Shown here: positions 1-11,472 of the stretch, in pieces
Position numbering within the stretch: position 1 is the stretch's first letter
Layout of the letters: each line of letters begins with the position of its first letter
NCBI GenBank assembly: GCA_943329845.2
Contig: CALQFM020000013.1
Location: 1 to 64,000, forward strand
Length of the DNA: 64,000 bases
Reading direction: 5' to 3'
Origin: Candidatus Kuenenia stuttgartensis
GTDB lineage: Bacteria; Pseudomonadota; Alphaproteobacteria; SMXS01
Made by a program: the position numbers and the translations under genes
The notes under the pieces: model-generated
Seen by the model: the letters and a program-made list of their open reading frames with translations, nothing else
Databases searched by the model: none
What the model was told of the DNA's origin: nothing

Positions 1-135
1 AATCGCCGTTTCTACCCATTCAACGCCTTCCGATCTTTGCTCGGCATTGCCAGTGCCGTTGAAGCCCCAACCTTCGCAGAACTCTACTCAGGTGACTGGA
101 ACCACCCCACTATATCTGGTGGGTGTCTGGCTTAA
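1..135 (+). pseudogene. Possible C-terminal fragment of a TonB-dependent receptor-like protein (truncated, start outside window)
   Basis: Frame 1 from base 1 reads NRRFYPFNAFRSLLGIASAVEAPTFAELYSGDWNHPTISGGCLA*; 'VEAPTFAELY' resembles the TBDR beta-barrel motif (G..kAPtf.ELY). Too short to be sure. Confidence 0.25.
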
Positions 136-450
136 GCGGATAGGCACGAGAGAAACTTGGCGCGTTCGGGTTCTCCCTGAGCAAGAGGGTTACCGTAGAA
201 TATAAGGTGACGCTTGATCAGGACGGACTAACGAAGCATGCCCTGTCATACGGTCGCTCGGCGGACCTGATTCGAAAAGACCTGGCCAAATTTAGAGGCG
301 GTGTAGCTTCGATTGTTTCGCCACATCTTAGAGATGGAAAGTTAACGGCATCAGCGCGGAGCTGGGCGCTAATCTATAATCGTTGAGCACGTACCGACCG
401 ATTGCGGACGTTCGGCAGTTTCGTCAGGCCGCGACGCTACCTCGCATATC

Positions 451-600
451 TGCGTCCGCTTTCCACCCATGTCGGTCATAGAGGCAGTTCCAGGCGTTGC
501 CCCATAGCCGACATTCGACCGTCTATCGTCCTACCTCCGCTTTCGGGGTGTGCCCGATACACGGTTCTACGTCTGCTATGGATGGTGGAAAGCGGACGCA
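451..600. repeat. 17-bp perfect inverted repeat (451-467 / 584-600) in gene-poor region
   Basis: tgcgtccgctttccacc at 451-467 and its exact reverse complement ggtggaaagcggacgca at 584-600. Confidence 0.7.
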
Positions 601-915
601 TAGGCACCGGCAAGACGACCAGCTATGGGCCTGAGTTAGCAAAGAGGCGTGCCTGTGGCTCTAAAAATTGGGGCTTATCCCGTGGGCGCACATTGGCCTG
701 GATCGCCCTTCGTTCTCGAAGGTATCCCCCCGGTCCATCGTGAAACAGGGCGCGGGTCCCTTTTCAAATCTACTCGCTAAGGGCGGTAGCGGAAAATCTA
801 CCGGACGCGGGCTTCATCCCAATGCCGAAGAAGATTATGCTGATTGCTATCTGATTGCTATCACGGGAGGGCGCGAACCCTCTTGCCGATAACCCCACTT
901 AACCCCTTGAAATCT

Positions 916-991
<76 letters not shown>

Positions 992-1063
992 TCACCAAGG
1001 AGGCGGCTTATACAAAAATGACCCCGCCGTGTCGACAAGGAAAACGCGGAAAAATCCGCGGGG

Positions 1064-2233
1064 TCAGAGCACCGTACCCTGGCGCCCCAATGGCACCGTG
1101 CCCTGACGCGACAGCACCACGTTCCGGTGCACGTAGACGTTCATCAGCAGGCCCATGCCGATCAGCAGCGTCATCATCGCCGAGCCGCCGAACGACACCA
1201 GCGGCAGCGGCACGCCGACCACCGGAATCAGCCCCATCACCATGGCGATGTTGATGAACACGTAGAGAAAGAACGTGGTGGTGACGCCCACCGCCATCAG
1301 CCGCGCGAAATGGTTGCGCGCCGACAGCGCGATCAGGAAACCGTAGCCGATCAGCACCGCGTAAAGCGTCACCAGGGTCACGCCGCCGACGAAGCCGAAC
1401 TCCTCGGCCAGCGCCGTGAAGATGAAGTCGGTCTGCTTCTCCGGCAGGAAGTCCAGGTGCGACTGGGTGCCCTGCATGAACCCCTTGCCGCTGACGCCGC
1501 CCGAGCCCAGCGCGATCTTCGACTGCTGGATGTGATAGCCGGTGCCGAGCGGATCGCTGTCCGGGTCTAGGAAGGTGAACACCCGGTCTCGCTGGTAATC
1601 GTGGAGCTGGTAGAAGCCCGCGACCGCGCCCAGCACGCCCACGACCGCGCCCACCAGGAATACCTTGCGGGGCACGCCGGCGACGAACAGCAGCGTGGCG
1701 CCGCCCGCTGCGATCAGCAGCATGGTGCCCAGGTCCGGCTGGCGCAGCACCAGCACCGACGGCAGGCCGATCAGCAGCGCCGGCTTGATCAGCGTCTTCA
1801 GGTTCTTCACCTCGTCGAGGGTCAGGCCGTGATAGTAGCGGGCCAGCGCCATCACCAAACCGATCTTCATGATCTCGGACGGCTGCAGCCGGACGAAGCC
1901 CAGATCGAGCCAGCGCTGGGCACCACCGCCGATGTCGCCGATGATCTCCACTGCCATCAGCATGACGAGGCCGACGCCGTAGATCGCGTAGGACAGCTTC
2001 CACCACCACCGGACGTGGACGAGCGCGATGGTGACCATGCAGGTGAAGCCGATGGCGAACACGATCATCTGGCGGCCGGCGAGCTTGCCGAAATCGCCCG
2101 ACGACACCGAATACAGCATGGCGAAGCCGATGCCGGCGATGCACAGCAGCACGATCATCATGCTGCCGTGCAGGTCCATGACCTTGGAGATCAGCAGCCG
2201 GTAGCGGTTGCGGGCGGCGCGCGCGTCAGCCAT
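1064..2233 (-). CDS. rodA: Rod shape-determining protein RodA (SEDS family)
   Basis: 389 aa multi-TM protein with SEDS features (GGAQRWLDLGFVRLQPSEIMKIGLV..., TDFIFTALAEEFGFVGG); next to mrdA/mreBCD. Confidence 0.95.
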   Translation of the reverse strand: MADARAARNRYRLLISKVMDLHGSMMIVLLCIAGIGFAMLYSVSSGDFGKLAGRQMIVFAIGFTCMVTIALVHVRWWWKLSYAIYGVGLVMLMAVEIIGDIGGGAQRWLDLGFVRLQPSEIMKIGLVMALARYYHGLTLDEVKNLKTLIKPALLIGLPSVLVLRQPDLGTMLLIAAGGATLLFVAGVPRKVFLVGAVVGVLGAVAGFYQLHDYQRDRVFTFLDPDSDPLGTGYHIQQSKIALGSGGVSGKGFMQGTQSHLDFLPEKQTDFIFTALAEEFGFVGGVTLVTLYAVLIGYGFLIALSARNHFARLMAVGVTTTFFLYVFINIAMVMGLIPVVGVPLPLVSFGGSAMMTLLIGMGLLMNVYVHRNVVLSRQGTVPLGRQGTVL

Positions 2234-4160
2234 GGCCGTCCTCGTCGTGGTCGTGGTCGTGATGATCGTGCCCGTCGAGGTGAAGCTCCTGCAGCGCCGC
2301 CTCGGCCAGCATGGGCCGGCCGCCGGTCAGGCCGCAGGGATCACGGATGAACGCCTCGCGCATGATGTCGCGGGCGATGGGCGCCGCCACCGCGGACCCG
2401 CCGCCGCCATGCTCGACGATGATCGCGATCGCATAGGCCGGGTTATCGATCGGCCCCCAGGCGATGAACAGCGCGTTGTCGCGCTCCTGCCAGGGCCGGC
2501 TCTCGTTCTTGGGCACGCCGCCCGCGCGCATGGCGGCGGTGATCGCGCGCACCTGCGAGGTGCCGGTCTTGCCGGCGAGGCCACGCGGCCAGTCGCGGAT
2601 ACGCGCGCGGCCGGCCGTGCCGTGTCCGCCTTCCATCACCGCGATCATGCCGTCCTGCGCCACCTTCAGCACCTCGGGCGCGACGCCCACCGGCGGAAAA
2701 TTGTCGGCGGCACGGCCGGGTTTGGCCTTGCTCTTGACCAGCGTCGGCGTCACTGCGTAGCCGCCATTGGCGATCCGCGAGGCCATCACCGCGAGCTGCA
2801 GCGGCGTGGCCAGCATGTAGCCCTGGCCGATCGACACGCTGAGCGTCTCGCCGTCGTGCCATTTCCGGTCGCGCTTGCGGGTCTTCTTCCAGGCGCGGGT
2901 CGGGACGAGGCCGTCCCGCTCCTGATCGATCTCGATGCCGTGGCGGTGCCCCAGCCCGAAGCGGTTCGCCATGTCGGCGATGGTGTCCACGTCCATGCGC
3001 CGGGCCAGCTCGTAGAAATAGACGTCGCAGGACTGCTCCTGCGCGCTCACCATGTTCACGGTGCCGTGGCCGCCCCGCTTCCAGCAATGGAACGTGCGGC
3101 TGCCGAACCGCATGGAACCGGGACAGAACACCGTATCCTGCGGGCTGATCAGCCCCGCTTCCAGCGCCGCCATGGCGACGATGGGCTTGAAGGTGGAGCC
3201 GGGCGGATACTGGCCCTGCACGGTCTTGTTCATCAGCGGCTTGCGCTCGTCCTTCAACAAGGCCTTCCAGGCGTCGGTCTTGATGCCGAAGTTGAAGTCA
3301 TTGGGATCGAATCCCGGCGCCGAGGCCAGGGTGACCACCTCGCCGGACTGGACGTTCATGACCACCACGGCCGCGCTCTGGTCGGCCAGGCGCTGCATGG
3401 TGAATCGTTGCAGGTCGGCGTCGATGCTGGTCACCAGATCCTGGCCCGGCGTGCCGTCGTCGCGGGTCAGTTCGCGCACCTCACGGCCCAGCGCGTTCAC
3501 CTCGACCCTGCGCAGGCCCGGCACGCCGCGCAGCGCCTTGTCGTGGTAGTGCTCCAGCCCGCGCTTGCCGATGCGGAACTCGGGCAGCATGTACAGCGGA
3601 TCGTCGGGCAACTCCTCCAGATCCTTGTCGGTGATCTGGCCCACATAGCCGGCCAGATGCGCGAACTCGGCCGGATAGGGGTAGAACCGGCTGCGGCCTG
3701 CGTCCGACTGCACGCCCGGAAGCTCGGGCGCGATGCTGTTGACCCGGGCAAACTCCTCCCAGGTCAGATTGTCCGACACGGTCACCGGCAGAAACCGGCG
3801 CGAGCGCGCCGCCTGGCGCAGCACGGCCTCCAGCTTCTGCGGCGGCAGCGGGATGATGCCGGAAAGCTGCGCCAGCGTGGCCTTGAAGTCGCCCGCCTGC
3901 TCCGGAATCACCGACACCCGGTAATTGAGCTGGTTGTTGGCGATCTCCCGGCCGTGCCGGTCCAGGATGCGGCCGCGCAACGGACTGATCAGCCGCAGAT
4001 CCACGCGGTTCTCCTCGGCCAGCAGCTTGTACTGGTCGGCGTTGATGATCTGCAGATGAACCATGCGCCCGACCAGCGTCAGCAGACCCAGCGCCTGCGC
4101 GCCGCCCAGGATCACGGCCCGGCGGCTCAGCTTGCGGTAGCGCTCGCCCTTGATGTCCAT
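2226..4160 (-). CDS. mrdA: Penicillin-binding protein 2 (peptidoglycan D,D-transpeptidase)
   Basis: Transpeptidase motifs PPGSTFKP (SxxK), SCDVYFYEL (SxN-like), KTGTSQV (KTG); start taken at MDIKGERYRKLSRRAVI inside the longer ORF; overlaps the rodA start by 8 bp. Confidence 0.95.
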   Translation of the reverse strand: MDIKGERYRKLSRRAVILGGAQALGLLTLVGRMVHLQIINADQYKLLAEENRVDLRLISPLRGRILDRHGREIANNQLNYRVSVIPEQAGDFKATLAQLSGIIPLPPQKLEAVLRQAARSRRFLPVTVSDNLTWEEFARVNSIAPELPGVQSDAGRSRFYPYPAEFAHLAGYVGQITDKDLEELPDDPLYMLPEFRIGKRGLEHYHDKALRGVPGLRRVEVNALGREVRELTRDDGTPGQDLVTSIDADLQRFTMQRLADQSAAVVVMNVQSGEVVTLASAPGFDPNDFNFGIKTDAWKALLKDERKPLMNKTVQGQYPPGSTFKPIVAMAALEAGLISPQDTVFCPGSMRFGSRTFHCWKRGGHGTVNMVSAQEQSCDVYFYELARRMDVDTIADMANRFGLGHRHGIEIDQERDGLVPTRAWKKTRKRDRKWHDGETLSVSIGQGYMLATPLQLAVMASRIANGGYAVTPTLVKSKAKPGRAADNFPPVGVAPEVLKVAQDGMIAVMEGGHGTAGRARIRDWPRGLAGKTGTSQVRAITAAMRAGGVPKNESRPWQERDNALFIAWGPIDNPAYAIAIIVEHGGGGSAVAAPIARDIMREAFIRDPCGLTGGRPMLAEAALQELHLDGHDHHDHDHDEDGHG

Positions 4161-4161
4161 C

Positions 4162-4674
4162 TCAGGCCTGCTGGTACAAGAGCTTGTCGATCTGGCGGAA
4201 GCCCACGGCCAGCGGCACATAGGCGGCCGTGCCCAGGCCCCAGTGGGCGATGAACGGCCAAACCGAAAAGGCATGGTCCCACCAGAGGCCGGCGATCGCC
4301 CAGGCCAGCACGGTCAGCGCCGCCGAGATCAGCGCGTACCCCATCCAGCCCACCGCGAAGGGCTGGGTCAGCAGCACCTGCCGCTGGCTCTCGATCACCC
4401 CGCGCGTGACCACCAGCATCAGCGCCATCAGGCCCAGCGGGCCACCGACCAGGATGTCCTGCCACAGCCCGATGGCGAAGGCGGCGGCCAGCGGCATGGA
4501 TTCGGGCCGGTACAGTGTCCAGTAGTAGACCAGCGGCAGGGTCAGCGACGGCATGATGACGCTGAATTCTGGCGAGCCATAGGGCACGAAGGACAGCACC
4601 GCCAGCAGCAGCCCCAGCACGAAGGGCACGCCGGTGCGCATGGCGATCGCCGCGCGGTGCAGCGTTGCCGCCAT
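4162..4674 (-). CDS. mreD: Rod shape-determining protein MreD
   Basis: 170 aa multi-TM; FAIGLWQDILVGGPLGLMAL signature; between mreC and mrdA. Confidence 0.85.
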   Translation of the reverse strand: MAATLHRAAIAMRTGVPFVLGLLLAVLSFVPYGSPEFSVIMPSLTLPLVYYWTLYRPESMPLAAAFAIGLWQDILVGGPLGLMALMLVVTRGVIESQRQVLLTQPFAVGWMGYALISAALTVLAWAIAGLWWDHAFSVWPFIAHWGLGTAAYVPLAVGFRQIDKLLYQQA

Positions 4675-5813
4675 CAGGTGCCTCCCTGGCTGGGTGGCGG
4701 GGTCTCGTCGGGGTTTTCCTCCTCGATCGGGCCTGCGGCGGCGGCGGGTTGGGCGGGCGTGCCTTCCGGCGGGGCTGGCACGGCGGGGAATGCGGGCGGA
4801 TCCGCCGGCACGGCCGGCCTCGGCGCCGGGACCAGTGACGGGCTGGGCAGCACCGGATCCGCGGGCGCGGCGAAGGCTGCCGGTGGCCGGTCCGCGCCGG
4901 TTTCGGCCGTCACCGACGACCCCTGCGGCAGCGTTTCGAGCGGCTGGGCCACGGCGCTCTGTTCAGGCTTCTCCAGCGGCACATAGGCCATGACGTTGAC
5001 GAAATCGAGCCGCGACAGGTCGGCGGCCAGTCTGACGCGCACGGTCGGGCCATCGACATAGTCGACAACTCCCACCGGCAGTTTCGCGGGGAAAATGCCG
5101 CCGTCGCCCGACGTGAACACCTCGTCGTCGATCCTGGCCGAGGATTGCATGGGCAGATAGGCCAGCTTGGGCCGGTCGCTGTTGTCGCCCACCAGGATGC
5201 CCCGGTCTCCGGTGCGGCGGATGAATACGGGAATGCGGCTGTTCAGGTCGGTCAGCAGCAGCGCCCGCGACGACTGTCGGCCCACGGTGACGATGCGCCC
5301 TACAACGCCCGCCTTGTCCATCACCGGCTGGAACTTGCCGACCCCCCTGCTGACACCCGCGTCGAGCAGGATGGCGCGTACGAACGGCCCCCCCGGATCG
5401 CTGACCACGCGGGTCGAGATGGACGGGATCTGCATCTCGTCGCTGACCCGCATCAGCGCGCGCAGCTGAGCGTTCTCGCCGTCGAGCCGCATGGCAACGT
5501 CGCGCCAGCGTCTCAGCCGCTCGTTCTCCGCGCGCAATGTCTCGACTTTCTTGGCGCCGTTCAGCGTGTCTGCGACGACGGTACCGAAGCCGCGGATCGC
5601 GGTGACAGGCTCGCCCAGCACGTCGACGACAGGCGCGGCCACGTCGATCAGCGCGCCCTGTACCTGATCGTTCAGCGTCGGATAGATTTTCGAGAAAATC
5701 AGCAGGCCAAGGGAGACAGCGATGAAGATGGCGAACGGAAGCCGCTGCGCCAGACCGCGCTCCGGATTCGCTGTGCGCGCCGCACGGCCGCCTGACCGTC
5801 TCACGGGCTGCAT
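4674..5813 (-). CDS. mreC: Rod shape-determining protein MreC, with long Pro/Ala-rich C-terminal tail
   Basis: 379 aa; N-terminal TM, coiled coil (LRAENERLRRWRDVAMRLDGENAQLRALM), beta domain with DLNSRIPV/GDNS; position in mre cluster. Confidence 0.9.
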   Translation of the reverse strand: MQPVRRSGGRAARTANPERGLAQRLPFAIFIAVSLGLLIFSKIYPTLNDQVQGALIDVAAPVVDVLGEPVTAIRGFGTVVADTLNGAKKVETLRAENERLRRWRDVAMRLDGENAQLRALMRVSDEMQIPSISTRVVSDPGGPFVRAILLDAGVSRGVGKFQPVMDKAGVVGRIVTVGRQSSRALLLTDLNSRIPVFIRRTGDRGILVGDNSDRPKLAYLPMQSSARIDDEVFTSGDGGIFPAKLPVGVVDYVDGPTVRVRLAADLSRLDFVNVMAYVPLEKPEQSAVAQPLETLPQGSSVTAETGADRPPAAFAAPADPVLPSPSLVPAPRPAVPADPPAFPAVPAPPEGTPAQPAAAAGPIEEENPDETPPPSQGGT

Positions 5814-5871
5814 CTCCCAGGTTAGGGCGCGGAAAGCGGCGTCACGCGCCGCCGTGGCCGTCCGCTAAATC

Positions 5872-6915
<1,044 letters not shown>

Positions 6916-7085
6916 CTATGTCCTGTTTGGTGCGGGAGTTGCCCCATAACTCGCGGGTTGATGTGTGCCCTTAGGGGTCGCCATCAGGCGAATCAGCCTT
7001 CGAGTGCGCGACTTTATACCATTTTCCTCAGAGGGGATTTGATTAAATCCCGCCCCGGAAAGGGCATTGACGTTCCCCTTTGGAT

Positions 7086-7117
7086 GAAACGGGTCCGCCC
7101 CTACTCAGACCCGTTTC
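7086..7117. terminator. Hairpin between the acyl-CoA ligase stop and mreB; possible terminator
   Basis: gaaacgggtc (7086-7095) / gacccgtttc (7108-7117), 10-bp perfect stem, no strong U-tract. Confidence 0.3.
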
Positions 7118-7203
7118 CAGCGCAGGCGGGGGTTTAGCGAATTCGACGGAACGGGGCAAGAGGGAAAGGCGGCGCGGCCGCGCGCAAGGGGACGCCCAGC
7201 CGG

Positions 7204-8817
7204 CTACGCCAGGCGCTCGCCCAGCGGCAGCTTCGCCAGGTCCGGCTTCCTGACCTTCGTCGTCGACATGGGCCATTCGGTCATGAACCGAACATGGCGC
7301 GGGATCTTGTAGCTGGCGATCTGGCCCTTGCAGTAGTCCACCAGCGCGCACGGCTCCAATGCCGCTCCCGGCACCAGCTCCACGAACGCCGCTGGCACCT
7401 CGCCCAGCCGCTCATCCGGCACGCCGATGACCTGGGCCAGCTTCACCGCCGGATGGGTCATCAGGTAGCTCTCGATCTCCACCGCGCCGACGTTCTCGCC
7501 GCCCACCTTCAGCATGTCCTTCACCCGGCCATGGAATCGGACCCGCCCGCCGTCGTCCAGCGAGCACAGGTCGCCGGTGTGCAGCCAGCCGTCGCGCAGC
7601 GTCTCGGCGGTCTTGGCCGGATCCTTGTAGTAGCCCGAGAAGATGGCGCCCGACCGGATCAGCAGCTCGCCCGGCACGTCCGGGCCCAGCGCCTCACCGG
7701 TTTCCTTGTCGATCACCCGCAATTCCACACCCGGCAGCGCCGCGCCGTTGCTGGTCAGCCGGTGCTCCAGGTCGTCCTCGGGCATGTTGGCGCAGACGAT
7801 GCCGCAGGATTCGGTGAGGCCATAGGCCGCCGTCTGCACCGCGCCCGGGAACGCCTCCTGGAACCGCTGCAGCAGGCCGCGTCCGCCGACCGCGTTGATC
7901 CGCTTCACCGACGACAGGTCGCGGCGGGAAAAGTCGGGATGGTTCATCAGGTCGGCGCAGATGGCCTCGAAGCTGGGCCAGATCCACGTCGCCCGCTCCT
8001 GCTCGATCAGACGCAGCGCCTCGCCCGCATCGAAATGCAGCTGGGAGATCATCGCGCCGCCGCCATGGGCCACGCACATGAACGGCAGCAGGTACGAAAT
8101 GTGGAACGCCGGCAGCGGGTCCCACATGCGGTCCGCAGGCCCGATCGAATAGCGGTAGCGCCACAGGTCCACGGCGCTGCCGACCAGAGCATGGTGCGGC
8201 ACCATGCAGCCCTTCGGATTGGCCGTGGTGCCGGACGTGTACATGATGATGCCGGTACCGGCCGGATCCACCGGCACGGGTAGTGAAACGGCATCATCCC
8301 GCGCGGCTTCGAACGCGGCCTGCCCGATGAACCCTGCAGGCGCGTCCTCGCCGAACATCACGATGGACCGCAGCGCCGGTGCTTCCTTCGGGTGCAGCGA
8401 CCTTGGATCGGCCTTGTGGGCCAGGTCCGGCAGCGCCGCCACCAGCAGATTCGCGAAATCCACATGCGGCTTGAGCGCGTCCGACGTCACCAGCACGGAC
8501 ACGTCGGCGTTCTCCAGCACATAGTGCAGCTCGCGCGCCTTGTAGCGGGTGTTCAGCGGCACCAGGACAGCGCCCAGCAGCGCCACGCCGTAAACAAGCT
8601 CGACGAACTCGACGCAGTTCGGCATCAGCAGGCCCACATGATCGCCCCGGCCCACGCCCAGCGCCGCCAGGCTGCGCGCCCGCTCATGGGCCTTCACCTT
8701 GAGTTCGGCATAGGTGCTGCGGCGATCGGGAAAGATCACCGCGTCGTTGCCGGGCCACAGCCGCGCCGCGCGCTCGAACAGTTCGGCGGCCGTATGGATT
8801 TCCTGTTGCACTGTCAT
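7204..8817 (-). CDS. AMP-dependent synthetase / fatty acid-CoA ligase family
   Basis: 537 aa ANL-family protein: GTGIIMYTSGTTANPKGCMVPH, AYGLTESCG, GWLHTGDLCSLDDGGRVRFHGRVKDMLKVGGENV. Confidence 0.92.
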   Translation of the reverse strand: MTVQQEIHTAAELFERAARLWPGNDAVIFPDRRSTYAELKVKAHERARSLAALGVGRGDHVGLLMPNCVEFVELVYGVALLGAVLVPLNTRYKARELHYVLENADVSVLVTSDALKPHVDFANLLVAALPDLAHKADPRSLHPKEAPALRSIVMFGEDAPAGFIGQAAFEAARDDAVSLPVPVDPAGTGIIMYTSGTTANPKGCMVPHHALVGSAVDLWRYRYSIGPADRMWDPLPAFHISYLLPFMCVAHGGGAMISQLHFDAGEALRLIEQERATWIWPSFEAICADLMNHPDFSRRDLSSVKRINAVGGRGLLQRFQEAFPGAVQTAAYGLTESCGIVCANMPEDDLEHRLTSNGAALPGVELRVIDKETGEALGPDVPGELLIRSGAIFSGYYKDPAKTAETLRDGWLHTGDLCSLDDGGRVRFHGRVKDMLKVGGENVGAVEIESYLMTHPAVKLAQVIGVPDERLGEVPAAFVELVPGAALEPCALVDYCKGQIASYKIPRHVRFMTEWPMSTTKVRKPDLAKLPLGERLA

Positions 8818-8822
8818 GCGCC

Positions 8823-9053
8823 TCAGCCGTCCAGGGCGATCCGCAGCCGCTCGGGCGATCCACCCACGCGTTCGAACTCCAGCGTCAGCGAGCGGTCCGC
8901 GTTCGCGGTCACCCTGAAATCCAGGCTCGCCCCGGCGCGTTCGCCGCCGCGCGCGTTCGACAGGGCAAGGCCGGCGCGGAACAGCACCTCCTCCAGCACC
9001 GAGCGGCCCCAGGTTTCCAGATCGGCGGTGTCGCCGCTTGCCGTCATCGTCAT
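8823..9053 (-). CDS. Small conserved protein, possibly DUF6285-like, linked to the phosphotransferase
   Basis: MTMTASGDTADLETWGRSVLEEVLFRAGLALSNARGG...RIALDG (76 aa); start overlaps the end of the upstream phosphotransferase ORF. Domain label is from memory. Confidence 0.55.
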   Translation of the reverse strand: MTMTASGDTADLETWGRSVLEEVLFRAGLALSNARGGERAGASLDFRVTANADRSLTLEFERVGGSPERLRIALDG

Positions 9054-10222
9054 CCTCCGAAGCTGTCCAGGGCCTGATGGTCGTCGATCGCCGCGCAGAT
9101 GCGCTCGATCATGGCGAGCGACATGCGCTCGGGCTGCATGTCGGGCAGCATGGGCGGCGGGCACAAGGTCGGCGTCCACATCAGCAGCGCCGTGAAGGTC
9201 TGCTGCCGGTAGGCGCGCAGGGCGTCCTCCCAGCCGATCTCGATGCCGAAGCCGTCGCGGACCCGGCGCAGATACCGGTCGATCAGGTCGTGCTCCCAGG
9301 CCCGCCGGCTCTCGACCGACAGCGCCGCGGTCAGCATATAGGCCACGTCGCGCGCCCACAGGCCACGGCAGACCCGTGCCCAGTCGCTCAGCCCCATGCG
9401 GCCGTCGCCGGTGATGTACCAATTGCCCAGATGCACGTCCGAATGGATCACGGTGCGAGGCTGATCCCCGTGGGCCGCCGCTGCCCGCGCCGCCGCCGGC
9501 CAGATCTCGCCGCGCCGCGCCATCAGCCGGTCCGGGATCACCGCCGCGGCCTTGGTCAGCGCCTTCTCGTGCCCGTCCTGGATGCCGCTGCGCCTCCCCG
9601 CCTCGAAGAACGCCTCGTAGGTGTTGAGCCAAGCCAGCGCATCCGTACCCGCTGCCTGCCTCAACGAGCCGTGCAGGGTCGCGAGGGTATCGATCATGCC
9701 CTCCACCTGCACACGGCCGATGACGGTATCCACCTGGCAGAAGCTCGCGCCCCGCGTGACCGTGAGATCGTCGAACAGATGCAGCGAGCGCCCGGAATCC
9801 GCATCCCGTCCCGAATAGCGGCAGACCGGCGCCTCGATATCGAGCGACGGCCGCACCTCCTTCAGGAAGCGCCCCTCGGACGGCGCGGCCATGCCCGCCG
9901 ACAGCCGGGTCGCCAGTGTCGGCGTCGACTTGGCGAACAGCCGCGCCGGCAGCCCGGCCGCGGCGCCCGCCTCGTTCCATTCCACCTGGATGCCGCGCCT
10001 GACGCTGGAGCCGTCATCGCCGCCGACGATGCGGACGCTCTCGGCCCGCGCTCCAGGCGCCGCGTCCGCGAACACCCCGGTTACCCATGGCGCGGTGATC
10101 GCTTCGGCATGGAACGGCACCGTGCCCGGCGCCGCCTCGGGCCGCGCCATCAGGTCCCACAGCGCATGCGCCGCGATCCGCGCCCGCGTGCGCAGCTGCC
10201 TCGCCGAGGCTTGTGGTTCCAT
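9050..10222 (-). CDS. Phosphotransferase family protein (APH/ChoK-like kinase fold)
   Basis: Brenner-like motif VIHSDVHLGNWYI plus MGLSDWARVCRG; start taken at MEPQASARQLR. Confidence 0.85.
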   Translation of the reverse strand: MEPQASARQLRTRARIAAHALWDLMARPEAAPGTVPFHAEAITAPWVTGVFADAAPGARAESVRIVGGDDGSSVRRGIQVEWNEAGAAAGLPARLFAKSTPTLATRLSAGMAAPSEGRFLKEVRPSLDIEAPVCRYSGRDADSGRSLHLFDDLTVTRGASFCQVDTVIGRVQVEGMIDTLATLHGSLRQAAGTDALAWLNTYEAFFEAGRRSGIQDGHEKALTKAAAVIPDRLMARRGEIWPAAARAAAAHGDQPRTVIHSDVHLGNWYITGDGRMGLSDWARVCRGLWARDVAYMLTAALSVESRRAWEHDLIDRYLRRVRDGFGIEIGWEDALRAYRQQTFTALLMWTPTLCPPPMLPDMQPERMSLAMIERICAAIDDHQALDSFGG

Positions 10223-10259
10223 GGAGCGCCGTTCCCCGTTGTCTTCCCCACACAACCTA

Positions 10260-10287
10260 CGTCATTCCCGCGCACGCGGGAATGACG
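10260..10287. repeat. REP-like palindrome
   Basis: cgtcattcccgcgcacgcgggaatgacg, near-perfect self-complementary intergenic sequence. Confidence 0.7.
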
Positions 10288-10307
10288 ATGGATTTGGGAT
10301 ATGTACA

Positions 10308-10337
10308 AACAAAAACCCCCGCCGTTGGGCGGGGGTT
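10308..10337 (-). terminator. Rho-independent terminator of ilvC
   Basis: aacccccgcc-gttg-ggcgggggtt hairpin just beyond the ilvC stop; minus-strand readthrough is T-rich (tttttgtttgt). Confidence 0.8.
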
Positions 10338-10363
10338 CGTGTCTCGCGGCCGAAACCGAAAGG

Positions 10364-11434
<1,071 letters not shown>

Positions 11435-11472
11435 TTAACGTCGTCGCGGCGGTTGCGCAAGGTTTAGAGTTG

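Noticed and set aside
402-743. 113-aa ORF with GTGKTT string
   Set aside because: Isolated P-loop-like string only; no surrounding ATPase motifs, region appears decayed.
1008-2144. 378-aa minus-strand ORF overlapping rodA
   Set aside because: Alternative frame of rodA, Arg/His/Gly-rich.
2208-4253. 681-aa plus-strand ORF
   Set aside because: Antisense shadow of mrdA in high-GC DNA; His/Arg/Gln/Asp-rich composition without domain-like features.
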